This document shows, piece by piece, positions 34,577-43,902 of a stretch of DNA of 64,000 bases. Made by a program: the position numbers and the translations under genes. The notes below the pieces were generated by a model. That model ran no database searches. It was given only the letters and a program-made list of their open reading frames with translations, and was not told where the DNA came from. Each line of letters starts with the position of its first letter. Position 1 is the stretch's first letter. This DNA comes from Bacillus sp. EB600. Its GTDB lineage: Bacteria > Bacillota > Bacilli > Bacillales > Cytobacillaceae. The DNA is taken from assembly GCF_024494385.1 (NCBI RefSeq), contig NZ_JAEVLT010000003.1, forward strand, positions 1-64,000. The letters are read 5' to 3'.

Positions 34577-35914
34577 TTATTCATCTAAGCCCTGGCCTTT
34601 CTTCTCTCGAGTAAACGAAATCGCAATGAATGATACGATACCAGTGAAGATAATAAACAAGCCAACTGGAATATAGTTGTTGTTGAACTTTGTTAGTAAG
34701 GCTAAAGCAATAAGTGGTGCAGGTCCACCCACTAAAGCTGCTCCTACTTGATAACCTAACGAAACTCCAGTATATCTTACATTTGCACTAAAACTTTCCG
34801 CAAAAAGGGTTCCTAGTATAGCCCCGTACATTGGCCAAATAATAGCAAATCCAATGATAATAGCGAACGTTAGTGCAATAGCAGAATGGAATGATAAAAT
34901 CCAAAAATATGGGATTGCGTATAGCATCATTAAAACAATACCAGTAATAAACACTTTTTTTCTTCCAAATCGATCTGATATTGAACCAACGATCATCATA
35001 ACAGGTATAGCTATAAGAGCCGCATACAAAATACCATTTAAGGCAGTATTTTTATCATATCCTAGTGTGCTAACTGCGTAGGAAATAGTAAACGTTGCAA
35101 AGATAAAGAACGTGGATGTTTCAATAAACTTTGCTCCGATTGTCGTCAATACCGCACGCCAATGCTTGGTGAGTGTTTCAAATAATGGAACTTTAACCGT
35201 ATTACCTGTTGAGACCACATTTTTAAATGAGGGAGTTTCCTCAATACCGAATCGGATCCATAAACCAGTTATTACGAGTATAAAGCTTAGTATAAAAGGA
35301 ATTCGCCAACCAATACTTAAAAAAGTTTTATCAGAAGTAAAATGTGTCAATAGGGAAACAGAAAGAGAAGCTAAACTTAATCCAATCATTGCACCTATTT
35401 GTGGAATACTGCCATAAAAACCCCGTTTGTTTTTTGGAGCATATTCAACGGCCAGCAGAAGACCTCCACCCCATTCTCCACCAAGAGATAATCCCTGAAG
35501 GAGCCTTAATAAAGTAAGCAATATAGGCGCCCATATTCCTACTGTTGCATAATCTGGTAAAAAGCCCATTAAAACTGTCGAACTACCCATAATCGATAAG
35601 GTTATGATTAATGTTTTTTTACGACCAATACGATCGCCAATATGACTGAATAGAATACCGCCAATCGGACGAACAAGAAATGCTAATGCAAAAGATGCAT
35701 AAGAAAGCATTAAGCCTATATTTGCATTATTATTCGGGAAAAAAAGTTTGTTAAAGACTAAAGCGGACATTGTTCCATAAAGAAAAAAATCATACCATTC
35801 AACTGAGCTTCCAATAGCACTTGCAACAAGAGCTTTTACCCTAGTCTTTTTATCAATTGTTTGCGCTCCAGTAGAATCATTATCGTGAGAACTCATTTTA
35901 GGAATTGATCCCAT
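34577..35914 (-). CDS. MFS transporter, metabolite:H+ symporter (MHS/ProP-ShiA-like) family
   Basis: 445 residues from ATG 35914 (AAAGGAG 8 bases upstream), 12 helices. MHS hallmarks: SSVEWYDFFLYG at helix 1, RPIGGILFSHIGDRIGRKKT between helices 2 and 3, and RLLQGLSLGGEWGGG in helix 4. The family carries dicarboxylates, shikimate, proline/betaine or similar solutes. Preceded by no regulator; substrate cannot be assigned. Confidence 0.88.
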   Translation of the reverse strand: MGSIPKMSSHDNDSTGAQTIDKKTRVKALVASAIGSSVEWYDFFLYGTMSALVFNKLFFPNNNANIGLMLSYASFALAFLVRPIGGILFSHIGDRIGRKKTLIITLSIMGSSTVLMGFLPDYATVGIWAPILLTLLRLLQGLSLGGEWGGGLLLAVEYAPKNKRGFYGSIPQIGAMIGLSLASLSVSLLTHFTSDKTFLSIGWRIPFILSFILVITGLWIRFGIEETPSFKNVVSTGNTVKVPLFETLTKHWRAVLTTIGAKFIETSTFFIFATFTISYAVSTLGYDKNTALNGILYAALIAIPVMMIVGSISDRFGRKKVFITGIVLMMLYAIPYFWILSFHSAIALTFAIIIGFAIIWPMYGAILGTLFAESFSANVRYTGVSLGYQVGAALVGGPAPLIALALLTKFNNNYIPVGLFIIFTGIVSFIAISFTREKKGQGLDE

Positions 35915-36197
35915 TAGTATCACTCCTTTTAGTTAAGAATGTGAGTTTCATAACTTACACATTCATACCATCCGTAGAAAAGTAGTAATTTTAATAGTTA
36001 GGTTAGCGCTATCATTTTCTACAATAGTATTCTACTAACTTGTGCCTCAGTTTCTATAAAGCACCGGCGCTTTATTGATAACCCAATTTTATAATATTTT
36101 ATATTTTAAGATAATTCAATATTTTTCTTGTGATATTTGTAATTTCTGGAATTATAGGCAAAATTAATAAAAAATATTGATACTGAGGTCACAGAAA
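35915..36197. other. Intergenic stretch, AT-rich
   Basis: Between divergent genes; should contain the promoter of the MHS transporter. GCGCCGGTGC-like hairpin near 36060. No gene seen. Confidence 0.35.
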
Positions 36198-36250
36198 CAA
36201 GGGGACGGTTCTTTTGCATTTGAAGTGGGGACGCAAGAACCGTCCCCTTG
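36198..36250. repeat. REP-like palindrome, TTTTGCAT subtype
   Basis: CAAGGGGACGGTTCTTTTGC left arm, GACGCAAGAACCGTCCCCTTG right arm. Both termini are CAAGGGG/CCCCTTG. It lies between divergent genes. Confidence 0.9.
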
Positions 36251-36334
36251 AATGACCTTAAATGCTGATTTTTAAACACCATTTTGTGGAAAAACAGGGT
36301 AGAATTGGAGTGTGGAAGATTAGATTAAAAGGCG

Positions 36335-37579
36335 GTGAGGAGTTTGAGAAAATTAATAGCTATACTTATCATAGTGTGTTTCTTTTTAGTAACGGGGTGT
36401 GGGACAGGCAAATTGAAGGTCTCTAACGGTATAGACTTTGCTAAAAGTGACAATAAAAAAATCGTTTCCTTCAATAATAAACTGGGATTGGAAATGTTGC
36501 CGATCGTCCCGGCGAATGGAGATGGCAATACATTCATTTCCCCGACGAGTTTATTCATGGCGTTGTCCATGATTTATAACGGAGCCGATGGGGTGACGAA
36601 AGCAGAAATAGCTAAGGTTTTGCAGAATGAAGGAATGGATGCAGCCGAGCTGAATAAAGCAAATGCCTCAATGATGTCCATACTTGATCGCCACTCAAAG
36701 AACATTCAGTTGAAAATCGCTAACTCCATTTGGTTAAACAAGAAATTTCATTTTCAAACTGATTTTGCCCAAAATAACAGAGATTATTTTCAGGCTAAAA
36801 TAAAGGAAATGGATATAAACGATCCTCAGTCTCCCAAAATGATTAATGACTGGGTAAAAAAATCGACGAACGATAAGATAGAAAAAATGATCGATGCGCC
36901 GTTAGATGATAATTTAGTAGCCATCCTCATTAACGCCATTTATTTTAAAGGGAACTGGAAGGATGAATTTGATAAACAGCAAACAGAGGAACGAACTTTT
37001 TATTTAGCGGACGGAACCACAAAAGCAGTGCCGATAATGACTCTTACTAGAAAGTGGGCGTACATGGAAAATGAAAACTTCCAGGCTGTTTCTCTCCCTT
37101 ACGGCGATGGTAAAATGAGCATGAAAGTATTTCTCCCTAAAGAAAACTCCAATTTAGTAGAATTTAAACAAATGCTTACAAATGATAACTGGAAGAAATG
37201 GGGCTCAAAGTTCCGTGGGACAGAAGGAAAAGTCATGCTGCCGAAATTTCAACTAGAATACGAAGTATTGTTGAATGAACCATTAAAGAGGCTTGGGATG
37301 ACGACAGCGTTTGATAAAGGTGCAAATTTCACGAAAATGATTAAAGAAAATGATCCGATTTGGATTAGTAAAGTAAAACAAAAAACATTTATTGATGTGA
37401 ATGAAAGGGGTACAGAAGCGGCTGGGGCAACCTCCATAGAGATGAAGACAGAGTCGGCTACCTTGGATCAGCCATTCCATATGGAAGTTAATCGGCCATT
37501 TTTCATTGTAATTACAGATGATGACACAGGAATGATATTATTCATGGGTTCAATTTCCAATCCACAGAAAGGGAAGTGA
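36335..37579 (+). CDS. Serpin family protein with lipoprotein signal
   Basis: 414 residues. Basic N-terminus, hydrophobic core and lipobox FLVTGCG predict attachment to the outer face of the membrane. The rest is a full-length serpin: NTFISPTSLFMALSMIYNGA, NAIYFKGNWKDEFD, YGDGKMSMKVFLP, the breach/hinge DVNERGTEAAGATS and the C-terminal NRPFFIVITDDDTGMILFMG. The small residues EAAGAT in the hinge suggest an inhibitory serpin; the reactive loop spans about residues 365-380. GTG 36335 or TTG 36344 may be the start; neither changes the lipobox. Bacterial serpins are uncommon and may guard against host or self proteases. Confidence 0.92.
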   Translation: MRSLRKLIAILIIVCFFLVTGCGTGKLKVSNGIDFAKSDNKKIVSFNNKLGLEMLPIVPANGDGNTFISPTSLFMALSMIYNGADGVTKAEIAKVLQNEGMDAAELNKANASMMSILDRHSKNIQLKIANSIWLNKKFHFQTDFAQNNRDYFQAKIKEMDINDPQSPKMINDWVKKSTNDKIEKMIDAPLDDNLVAILINAIYFKGNWKDEFDKQQTEERTFYLADGTTKAVPIMTLTRKWAYMENENFQAVSLPYGDGKMSMKVFLPKENSNLVEFKQMLTNDNWKKWGSKFRGTEGKVMLPKFQLEYEVLLNEPLKRLGMTTAFDKGANFTKMIKENDPIWISKVKQKTFIDVNERGTEAAGATSIEMKTESATLDQPFHMEVNRPFFIVITDDDTGMILFMGSISNPQKGK

Positions 37580-37580
37580 C

Positions 37581-37641
37581 CATGGGGACGGTTCTCGTGC
37601 ACTCCTGCATTTTTCCGTGGGAACGAAAGAACCGTCCCTTT
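37581..37641. repeat. REP-like palindrome, mismatched arms
   Basis: CATGGGGACGGTTCTCGTGC on the left, GAACGAAAGAACCGTCCC on the right; the inner parts do not pair. Starts two bases after the serpin stop. Confidence 0.85.
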
Positions 37642-37696
37642 GCTTTTCTTGAGATTTTCCTTTAATCTATGTGGTGTGATAAGGGAGGAATAACGT

Positions 37697-38533
37697 ATGT
37701 CAACAAATTTGAAAAGTACTACTACATTACATAATGGTGTGGAGATGCCGTGGGTGGGATTAGGTGTTTTTAAGGTAAAAGAGGGAGAAGAAGTCATCGA
37801 ATCTGTCAAAGCAGCGATAAAGAATGGATACATAAGCATTGATACTGCCGCTATTTATGGAAATGAAAAAGGGGTGGGACGTGCGATTAAAGAATCTGGC
37901 GTTCTCCGTGAAGAGTTATTTATTACTACGAAGCTCTGGATTGCAGACCAAGGGTATGAAACCACGTTGAAGGCATTCGAAACAAGTATGGAGAAGCTTG
38001 GCCTCGATTACTTGGATCTTTATTTAATTCATTGGCCTGGCAAGGATAAATATAAAGAAACATGGAAGGCATTTGAGAAGCTTTACAAGGATGGCCGTGT
38101 ACGAGCAATTGGCGTAAGCAACTTCTTAGTCCACCACTTAGAAGACTTAATAGGTTCTGCAGAAATTAAGCCGATGGTTAACCAAGTGGAGCTTCATCCC
38201 CATCTAACACAAAAGGACCTTCTCTCTTATTGTAAAAAAGAAGGGATTCAAGTTGAAGCATGGTCACCTTTGAAACAGGGACAATTACTTAACGATCCAA
38301 CTCTTACTGAAATCGCTCAAAAGTATAATAAATCGGTAGCGCAAATTATCTTACGTTGGGATCTTCAAAATGAAGTCGTCATCATTCCAAAATCGATTAA
38401 AGAGCCTCGAATAATTGAAAACACCACTATTTTTGATTTTGAATTGACAAGCGAAGATATGGAAAAAATTGATGGAATGAATCAGGACAGCCGCGCCGGA
38501 TCACATCCAGACACAATGACTGCTGGTTTTTAA
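37697..38533 (+). CDS. Aldo/keto reductase
   Basis: 278 residues, (beta/alpha)8 barrel. Catalytic tetrad visible as D and Y in SIDTAAIYGNEKGVG, K in TTKLW and H in LIHWPG. NADPH-binding segment IIPKSIKEPRIIEN near residue 235. Similar to Bacillus YvgN/YtbE, which reduce methylglyoxal and other aldehydes. AAGGGAGG 10 bases before the ATG; own terminator downstream. Confidence 0.92.
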   Translation: MSTNLKSTTTLHNGVEMPWVGLGVFKVKEGEEVIESVKAAIKNGYISIDTAAIYGNEKGVGRAIKESGVLREELFITTKLWIADQGYETTLKAFETSMEKLGLDYLDLYLIHWPGKDKYKETWKAFEKLYKDGRVRAIGVSNFLVHHLEDLIGSAEIKPMVNQVELHPHLTQKDLLSYCKKEGIQVEAWSPLKQGQLLNDPTLTEIAQKYNKSVAQIILRWDLQNEVVIIPKSIKEPRIIENTTIFDFELTSEDMEKIDGMNQDSRAGSHPDTMTAGF

Positions 38534-38562
38534 AATCGGATACACATACTAATACTAGTAAA

Positions 38563-38608
38563 AAAAGAAGTTGGTTATCTGCTTTATGTAGATAATCAAC
38601 TTCTTTTA
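38563..38608 (+). terminator. Terminator of the aldo/keto reductase gene
   Basis: AAAAGAAGTTGGTTATCT pairs with AGATAATCAACTTCTTTT (one G:T) around a 9-base loop, with A/T runs on both sides. Confidence 0.85.
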
Positions 38609-38706
38609 TTGATAGTCTGTTGAAGAAAATACGTATTTATTTTTCAAAGCTGTTCCTTTCCTCAGTCCGTTTTTCCCACTATACCTTCACCAAGGTGTAA
38701 TAACTT

Positions 38707-39030
38707 TTAGCAAAGCTGATGCAAGGTTCTAGAGTTATCAACTACTGCGGTTCTTTCAATGAGTGAATAGGCTGCATTCGTGATTGCTTGTGATAACGTT
38801 TCTCCAGTTGCCTGGACGTCATTAAAGTAAACCTCTGAAACTCCATTTGTTTTAAATGTATACCCAAATTCTTCTAATCTATCAACGATTAGGAAGGCAT
38901 GATCAAGGTTTTGTTCGGGTTGGAAGTCAGTATCATGGATGAAAATACCCTTTTCAACATCATACCATCTATCCCATCTATTTAATGCCCAGCCTAAAAT
39001 TTTACGTGCTATTGAGTCTGTTTTGTTCAT
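38707..39030 (-). CDS. Phage-ABA-sandwich-like protein
   Basis: 107 residues from ATG 39030 (AGGGGT upstream). The pattern DSIARKILGWALNRWDRWYD at the N-terminus, PEQNLDHAFLIVDRLEEFGY in the middle and GETLSQAITNAAYSLIE at the end recalls small Bacillus/phage proteins with the phage ABA sandwich domain, which has no known activity. No other phage gene is close, so it may be a domesticated stray. The C-terminal 14 residues look less conserved. Confidence 0.65.
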   Translation of the reverse strand: MNKTDSIARKILGWALNRWDRWYDVEKGIFIHDTDFQPEQNLDHAFLIVDRLEEFGYTFKTNGVSEVYFNDVQATGETLSQAITNAAYSLIERTAVVDNSRTLHQLC

Positions 39031-39315
39031 ATTCTTTACCCCTTTTCTCATTTGTTATATAACTGTTTTTATTAACTGTTTATATTATATAACAGAATGC
39101 AAAAAAACGTCTACTATTTTTTCATTTTTTTACTAGATTTTTCTGAATAAGGTAAAAATCCCCGTGCTATCAAGCACTGAGGGATTACATAAAACAAAAT
39201 CTAGGGTAATACCCTTTAATCTACATTCGTATCATCATGATTAATGCCTTCGCCGCTTTTTTATGTACAATCACTTGGGAATAATATAGCGGGTTTTTTC
39301 AGCTTTCCATTATTT

Positions 39316-39338
39316 CATTTGTCCATTAGGGACAAATG
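39316..39338. promoter_or_regulatory. Perfect 9-5-9 palindrome upstream of the hydroxylase promoter
   Basis: CATTTGTCC-ATTAG-GGACAAATG. It lies 22 bases upstream of the -35 box at 39360, a place suited to an activator. No regulator gene is adjacent. Confidence 0.55.
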
Positions 39339-39359
39339 TACAGTCACAAAACAAATTTT

Positions 39360-39388
39360 TTGACATAAAACAGTAGTAATCTTTTAAA
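39360..39388 (+). promoter_or_regulatory. Probable sigma-A promoter of the hydroxylase gene
   Basis: TTGACA at 39360-39365, 17-base spacer, weak -10 TTTAAA at 39383-39388; start codon at 39402 leaves almost no leader. The weak -10 is consistent with dependence on an activator. Confidence 0.45.
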
Positions 39389-39401
39389 AGTCGGTGATTT
39401 C

Positions 39402-40856
39402 GTGACGGTTATTTCAGGAAAAGAATATATAAATAGGATTAATCGAATGAAGGCTGAAGTTTGGATAGATGGGAAACAGGTGGAAGGCAACCTATCAGAT
39501 CATCCATCCTTCTATGGTGTAATGAAAAGTCAAGCGAGATTATATGATCTTCAGCTTGAAAAGATGGATGAAATGACGTATCCATCTCCTAAAACAGGAG
39601 AGAGAATTGGACTCTCATTTCTTGAACCAAAAACAAAAGAGGATCTTGAAAGACGACGGCTGATGATTCAAGAATGGGCCAAAATGAGTGCAGGAATGTT
39701 AGGTCGCTCACCGGATTATATGAATACAGCTGTCATGGCATTCGCGGCGGCAGCTGACATATTTGCTGGAGAAAATGAGCCATTTGCACAAAATCTGCAA
39801 AGCCTGTACGAAAAAGCAAAAGACAACGATTTGTCTTTTACTCATACATTTATCAATCCGCAAGTAAATCGTTCATCATCATACCTCGAAGATTCCTCCA
39901 AAATCATCTCAGCCCAAACCATCCAAAAAAATGATGATGGAATCGTTGTAAAGGGAGCACGATTGTTAGCGACCCAAGGTGGATTAACGGATGAAATTCT
40001 CGTTTTTCCAACCCATGCATCAGCCATTAATAAGGATTTTGCTTATGCGTTTTCGATACCAAGCAATACACCGGGAATGAAGTTTATTTGCCGAGAGTCA
40101 TTCCGATATAAGGACTCTGCCTTTGACCACCCGCTTGGTTCACAGTTTGATGAAATCGATACGATCGTTGTCTTTGATAACGTAATGGTTCCGTGGGACC
40201 GTGTCTTTTGTTATCAAAATCCAGAAGCCTCTTTTAAAATTTTTTCTGAAAGCAGCTTTTATCCACTGACGGCACACCAAATTACCTCGAGGAGAATTGT
40301 TAAAACTGAATTTATTCTTGGTGTTGCCCAAATGCTTGTGAATACGATCAATGTGGGGGAATTTCAACATATTCATGAAAAGATAACAGAAGTGATTACA
40401 GGACTAGAAACGCTTAAAGCACTTTTGTGTACTTCAGAAGTGAATGCCAAATTGGACAAATGGGGGACAATGATTCCTGATTTTAACCCATTAAGCACAG
40501 CCATTTTACTGTATCCCCGTCTTTATCCTCGCATTTGTGAAATTTTGCAACAAATTGGAGCGAGCGGACTCGTATCAATTCCAAGTAAAGCAGACTTTGC
40601 GTCTGAAATAAAAAGCGACCTCGACCTTTACTTGCAAGCTGCGAATGCCAATGCGAATGATCGAGTAAAACTTTTTCGCTTGGCTTGGGACATAAGCATG
40701 AGTGCATTTGGCAGCAGGCAATCGTTATACGAACGCTTCTTTTTCGGTGATCCTGTCAAAATGGCCAGCAGTATTTATCAAAATTATAATAAGGACCAAT
40801 GTATTTCACTTGTAAATACATTTTTAAGTGAAAACTCGCTGCTTAATGAAACGTAA
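39402..40856 (+). CDS. HpaB-type FADH2-dependent monooxygenase
   Basis: 484 residues, GTG start after a modest GGTG. It has the 4-hydroxyphenylacetate 3-monooxygenase (large component) architecture of acyl-CoA dehydrogenase fold: RSPDYMNTAVMAFAAAAD near residue 110, THTFINPQVNRS near 150, DNVMVPWDRVF near 265 and PLTAHQITSRR near 290. It inserts one oxygen into a phenol-type substrate using reduced FAD supplied by another protein. No HpaC-type reductase is encoded in the window. Followed after 44 bases by a luciferase-like oxidoreductase, probably one operon. Confidence 0.88.
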   Translation: MTVISGKEYINRINRMKAEVWIDGKQVEGNLSDHPSFYGVMKSQARLYDLQLEKMDEMTYPSPKTGERIGLSFLEPKTKEDLERRRLMIQEWAKMSAGMLGRSPDYMNTAVMAFAAAADIFAGENEPFAQNLQSLYEKAKDNDLSFTHTFINPQVNRSSSYLEDSSKIISAQTIQKNDDGIVVKGARLLATQGGLTDEILVFPTHASAINKDFAYAFSIPSNTPGMKFICRESFRYKDSAFDHPLGSQFDEIDTIVVFDNVMVPWDRVFCYQNPEASFKIFSESSFYPLTAHQITSRRIVKTEFILGVAQMLVNTINVGEFQHIHEKITEVITGLETLKALLCTSEVNAKLDKWGTMIPDFNPLSTAILLYPRLYPRICEILQQIGASGLVSIPSKADFASEIKSDLDLYLQAANANANDRVKLFRLAWDISMSAFGSRQSLYERFFFGDPVKMASSIYQNYNKDQCISLVNTFLSENSLLNET

Positions 40857-40900
40857 TAAAGGGAGCAAGAAGCAGCAGGTACCCCTTATGGAGGAGACTT

Positions 40901-41974
40901 ATGGAAAAAGAAATCAATGTACATCAGTCTGAAATTGAAATAGGCATCTATACGTTTGGGGAACTGCTTTGTAATCCTTATACTGGTCAAGTAACTAGTG
41001 CAAAACAACGTATCAATGAAATTGTGGAGGCAGCTAAGCTGGCGGATGATGCAGGACTTGATGTGTTTGGGATTGGTGAGCACCACCGCTTGGATTTCGC
41101 TGTGTCATCACCTCACGTTATTTTGGCGGCGATTGCCCAAAAGACCCGCCAAATTAAGCTAATAAGTGCGACAACCGTTCTAAGTACAGTGGATCCAGTC
41201 CGGCTATTCGAGGACTTCGCAACATTGGATATCCTGTCAAATGGCCGTGCTGAAATTGTAGCAGGACGGGGGGCGTTTTTGGAATCATTTCCGCTGTTTG
41301 GATATAACTTGAATGACTATGATCGTTTATTCTCTGAGAATATGGAACTATTATTAAAATTAAACGAGAATGAGTGTATTACCTGGAAAGGTCATTTCCG
41401 CCCAGAGCTTTACGATGCTGATATTTCTCCCCGTCCGATTCAACAAAGAATTCCCATATGGATCGGCGTTGGCGGTTCCCCCGAAAGTGCCGAACGTGCC
41501 GGAAGGCTGGGGGCAGGGTTGATGGTAGCGGTGCTTGGGGGAGACCCCCTCCAATATAAGCCATTGGTTGATGCCTATCGGTATGCAGGAGAAGAAGCTG
41601 GCCACGATTCAAAAAAATGTAAGGTTGCAATTGGTGCACATGGTTATCTTAGTAAAACATCTCAACAGGCTAAAGAAGAATTCTACCCTTATTATACAAA
41701 CTACTTCAGGTCGTTTATGAAAAACGGCGGGCTATCAAAGATCTCCCAGAGCGATTTTGAGCAGATGGCTAGTCCGGATACCAGCTTGTTTGTCGGAAGT
41801 CCGCAGGAGATTATTGAAAAAATTCTCCGCCAGCATGAATTGTTTGGACATCAACGTTTTCTTGCTCAAATTGACATCGGTGGTTTGCCTTTTTATAAAG
41901 TTGCAAAAAACATCGAGCTATTAGCAACCGAGGTAGCTCCCGTGGTCCGCAGAGAAACGAAAAAAAGCTGTTAA
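40901..41974 (+). CDS. LLM class (luciferase-like) flavin-dependent oxidoreductase
   Basis: 357 residues, TIM-barrel bacterial-luciferase family: GIGEHHRLDFAVSSP near residue 60, TTVLSTVDPVRLFEDFATLD, SNGRAEIVAGRGAFLESFPL, and WIGVGGSPESAERAG near 190. FMNH2- or F420-using enzymes have this fold; in Bacillus FMN is expected. ATG at 40901 after GGAGGAG. Its link to the HpaB-type enzyme suggests a two-step oxygenation of an aromatic or sulfur compound with a shared reduced-flavin pool (inference). Confidence 0.87.
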   Translation: MEKEINVHQSEIEIGIYTFGELLCNPYTGQVTSAKQRINEIVEAAKLADDAGLDVFGIGEHHRLDFAVSSPHVILAAIAQKTRQIKLISATTVLSTVDPVRLFEDFATLDILSNGRAEIVAGRGAFLESFPLFGYNLNDYDRLFSENMELLLKLNENECITWKGHFRPELYDADISPRPIQQRIPIWIGVGGSPESAERAGRLGAGLMVAVLGGDPLQYKPLVDAYRYAGEEAGHDSKKCKVAIGAHGYLSKTSQQAKEEFYPYYTNYFRSFMKNGGLSKISQSDFEQMASPDTSLFVGSPQEIIEKILRQHELFGHQRFLAQIDIGGLPFYKVAKNIELLATEVAPVVRRETKKSC

Positions 41975-42174
41975 AAGAAAAGCTTTAGCAGCTTTACCTT
42001 TGAATGACGTGGATAATAAAACGTTGAAGTTAAAAAGGTTTTTTAAAAAGTCCTTCTTAGCAAACTGAGTGCTGATGAATAGTTTTTCACCTTCCTATAA
42101 GGAAGCTTCAGTCCTAATATGTGTGGGTGCTTTACTTTGTCGGGGTGTGCCTCGAAGAAATGTCAGTAAAACGA

Positions 42175-42218
42175 AAAGGACCCTTTACCACAATTGAATG
42201 TGATAAAAGGTCCTTTTT
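42175..42218. terminator. Bidirectional terminator between convergent genes
   Basis: AAAAGGACC/GGTCCTTTTT base stem with inner CCACA...TGTG pairing. It serves the LLM gene on the plus strand and the aldehyde dehydrogenase on the minus strand. A second small hairpin (CTTCCT-ATA-AGGAAG) lies at 42092-42106. Confidence 0.8.
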
Positions 42219-42232
42219 GTAATCAATATAGC

Positions 42233-43720
42233 TTAATATAAGCCGTCTGTTTCTTCTTTCATGCTGATAAAGATATTTTTCGTTTGTGTGTAAGCATCTA
42301 AAATGCTCTTATAGGTTTCACGGCCGATCCCTGATTTTTTATATCCGCCAAATGGTGTGCCAGCTGAGAAATTGGTATATTGATTAACCCACATACGTCC
42401 CGTTTCAACTTTTCGAGCCACACGGAGTGCAGTGTTGAGATCGCGTGTCCAAACACCGCCGCCAAGACCATACTCAGAATCGTTTGCCATGCGAATGACG
42501 TCTTCTTCTGTTTTGAATTTAATAACAGTCGCAACTGGTCCAAAAATTTCTTCCTGTGCGATCCGCATATCATTAGTAGCATCAGCTAAAATGGTTGGTG
42601 CCATGAATACACCTTTATCCAATCCATTTTCTTTTAACTGATAACCGCCAGTAACAAGTTTTGCTCCTTCTTGTTGGCCAATTTCAACGTATTTCAAGAT
42701 CTTGTCAAGTTGTTTTTGATTAATTTGGGCACCCATTTGAACGCCATCTTCCCAAGGAAGACCTACTTTTACGCTTTCAAATTTTTCTTTTAATGCACTG
42801 ACAAATTTATCGTAAATTCCTTCTTGAACAAAGATACGGGAACCTGCGCTGCATACTTGTCCTTGATTGAATAGGATTCCGTTTGCTGCACCTTCAACCG
42901 CTCTTTCCCATGGTGCATCATTGAAGAAAATATTAGCGGATTTACCGCCCAATTCCAATGTTGCTGGAATTAATCGGTCTGCAGCAGCTTTGGCTACGTT
43001 ATAGCCAACCTCGGTTGATCCTGTAAATGCTAATTTTGCAAAGCCTTCATGATGGAGCATATAATCTCCTGAATAGGAGCCTCTTCCTGTAATCACGTTA
43101 ACAACACCAGCTGGAAGCACTTGATCCAATAATTTTGCTAATTCCAAAACACTGAGCGGTGTTGTAGAAGATGGGTGAATGACCACTGTATTACCAGCAG
43201 CAATAGCAGGGGCTATTTTCCATGCTGCCATCAGCAAAGGAAAGTTCCAGGGAATAATTTGTCCAACGACACCAATTGGTTCTTTCAACGTAATCGTTAA
43301 TGAGTTATCATCCAATTCTTTGGCAGTTCCTTCTTCTGAGCGAATGACACCAGCAAAATAGCGGAAGTGGTCTGCACTTAGGGGAACATCAGCACCCATA
43401 GTTTCTCTTAATGGTTTCCCATTATCCAACGTTTCTACCATTGCTAAATGTTCTTTATTTTCATCTATTAAATCAGCGATTTTAAGTAATAGTTTGCTTC
43501 TTTCTTCAACACCGACTGTTTTCCAAGTCTTAAAGGCTTCTTGTGCTGCTTTAACCGCAGCATCAACGTCGGCATAGCTTGCATCAATGAAATCAGCAAG
43601 TTTTTCACCAGTACTAGGATTATAGGTTGCTATTGTTGTGCCTTCTGCACCTTTAACCCATTGACCATTAATGTACAGTTTATATTCTGTATCTACTACA
43701 CTACTAGCTACAATACTCAT
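42233..43720 (-). CDS. NAD(P)-dependent aldehyde dehydrogenase
   Basis: 495 residues from ATG 43720 (AAGGTGGG upstream). Catalytic Cys in FNQGQVCSAGSR, general-base Glu in LELGGKSANI, cofactor motif FTGSTEVG and PWNFPLLMA. Resembles Bacillus DhaS/AldA-type enzymes that oxidise short or medium aldehydes, including acetaldehyde. The promoter carries a cre site, so expression should rise when preferred sugars run out. Confidence 0.92.
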   Translation of the reverse strand: MSIVASSVVDTEYKLYINGQWVKGAEGTTIATYNPSTGEKLADFIDASYADVDAAVKAAQEAFKTWKTVGVEERSKLLLKIADLIDENKEHLAMVETLDNGKPLRETMGADVPLSADHFRYFAGVIRSEEGTAKELDDNSLTITLKEPIGVVGQIIPWNFPLLMAAWKIAPAIAAGNTVVIHPSSTTPLSVLELAKLLDQVLPAGVVNVITGRGSYSGDYMLHHEGFAKLAFTGSTEVGYNVAKAAADRLIPATLELGGKSANIFFNDAPWERAVEGAANGILFNQGQVCSAGSRIFVQEGIYDKFVSALKEKFESVKVGLPWEDGVQMGAQINQKQLDKILKYVEIGQQEGAKLVTGGYQLKENGLDKGVFMAPTILADATNDMRIAQEEIFGPVATVIKFKTEEDVIRMANDSEYGLGGGVWTRDLNTALRVARKVETGRMWVNQYTNFSAGTPFGGYKKSGIGRETYKSILDAYTQTKNIFISMKEETDGLY

Positions 43721-43742
43721 ATCTATTCCCACCTTTGATATT

Positions 43743-43763
43743 ATTATATTGAAAGCGCTTGAA
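43743..43763 (-). promoter_or_regulatory. CcpA cre site overlapping the aldehyde dehydrogenase promoter
   Basis: TGAAAGCGCTTGAA at 43750-43763 differs from the cre consensus TGAAAGCGCTTTCA only near its end. On the minus strand a perfect TATAAT -10 (43743-43748) follows directly, so CcpA bound here would block polymerase. Confidence 0.7.
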
Positions 43764-43902
43764 AATTGTTTTCATTGACATTATATGACTTATTGTAAAA
43801 AATACCAAATAATTTGCCTTACTAGAGTACTAACTTCACGATCTATACATTCCGGTTACTCTTTTGAAATTATCTTAAAGTCCATGACGAAAGAAGAACA
43901 TA

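Larger units (their letters stand above)
39031..39401. other. Regulatory intergenic region before the hydroxylase gene
   Basis: Holds a GTGCT/AGCAC plus AATCCC/GGGATT hairpin at 39157-39186 with a T-run only on the minus strand (no gene there to terminate), an operator-like palindrome at 39316 and a promoter at 39360. Confidence 0.5.

Noticed and set aside
36325..36570. Minus-strand frames over the serpin, exporter and other long genes
   Set aside because: They lack ribosome binding sites and lie opposite well-supported genes with clear domains.
38707..39030. Prophage remnant
   Set aside because: A single phage-like small protein without integrase, structural genes or attachment sites is not enough.
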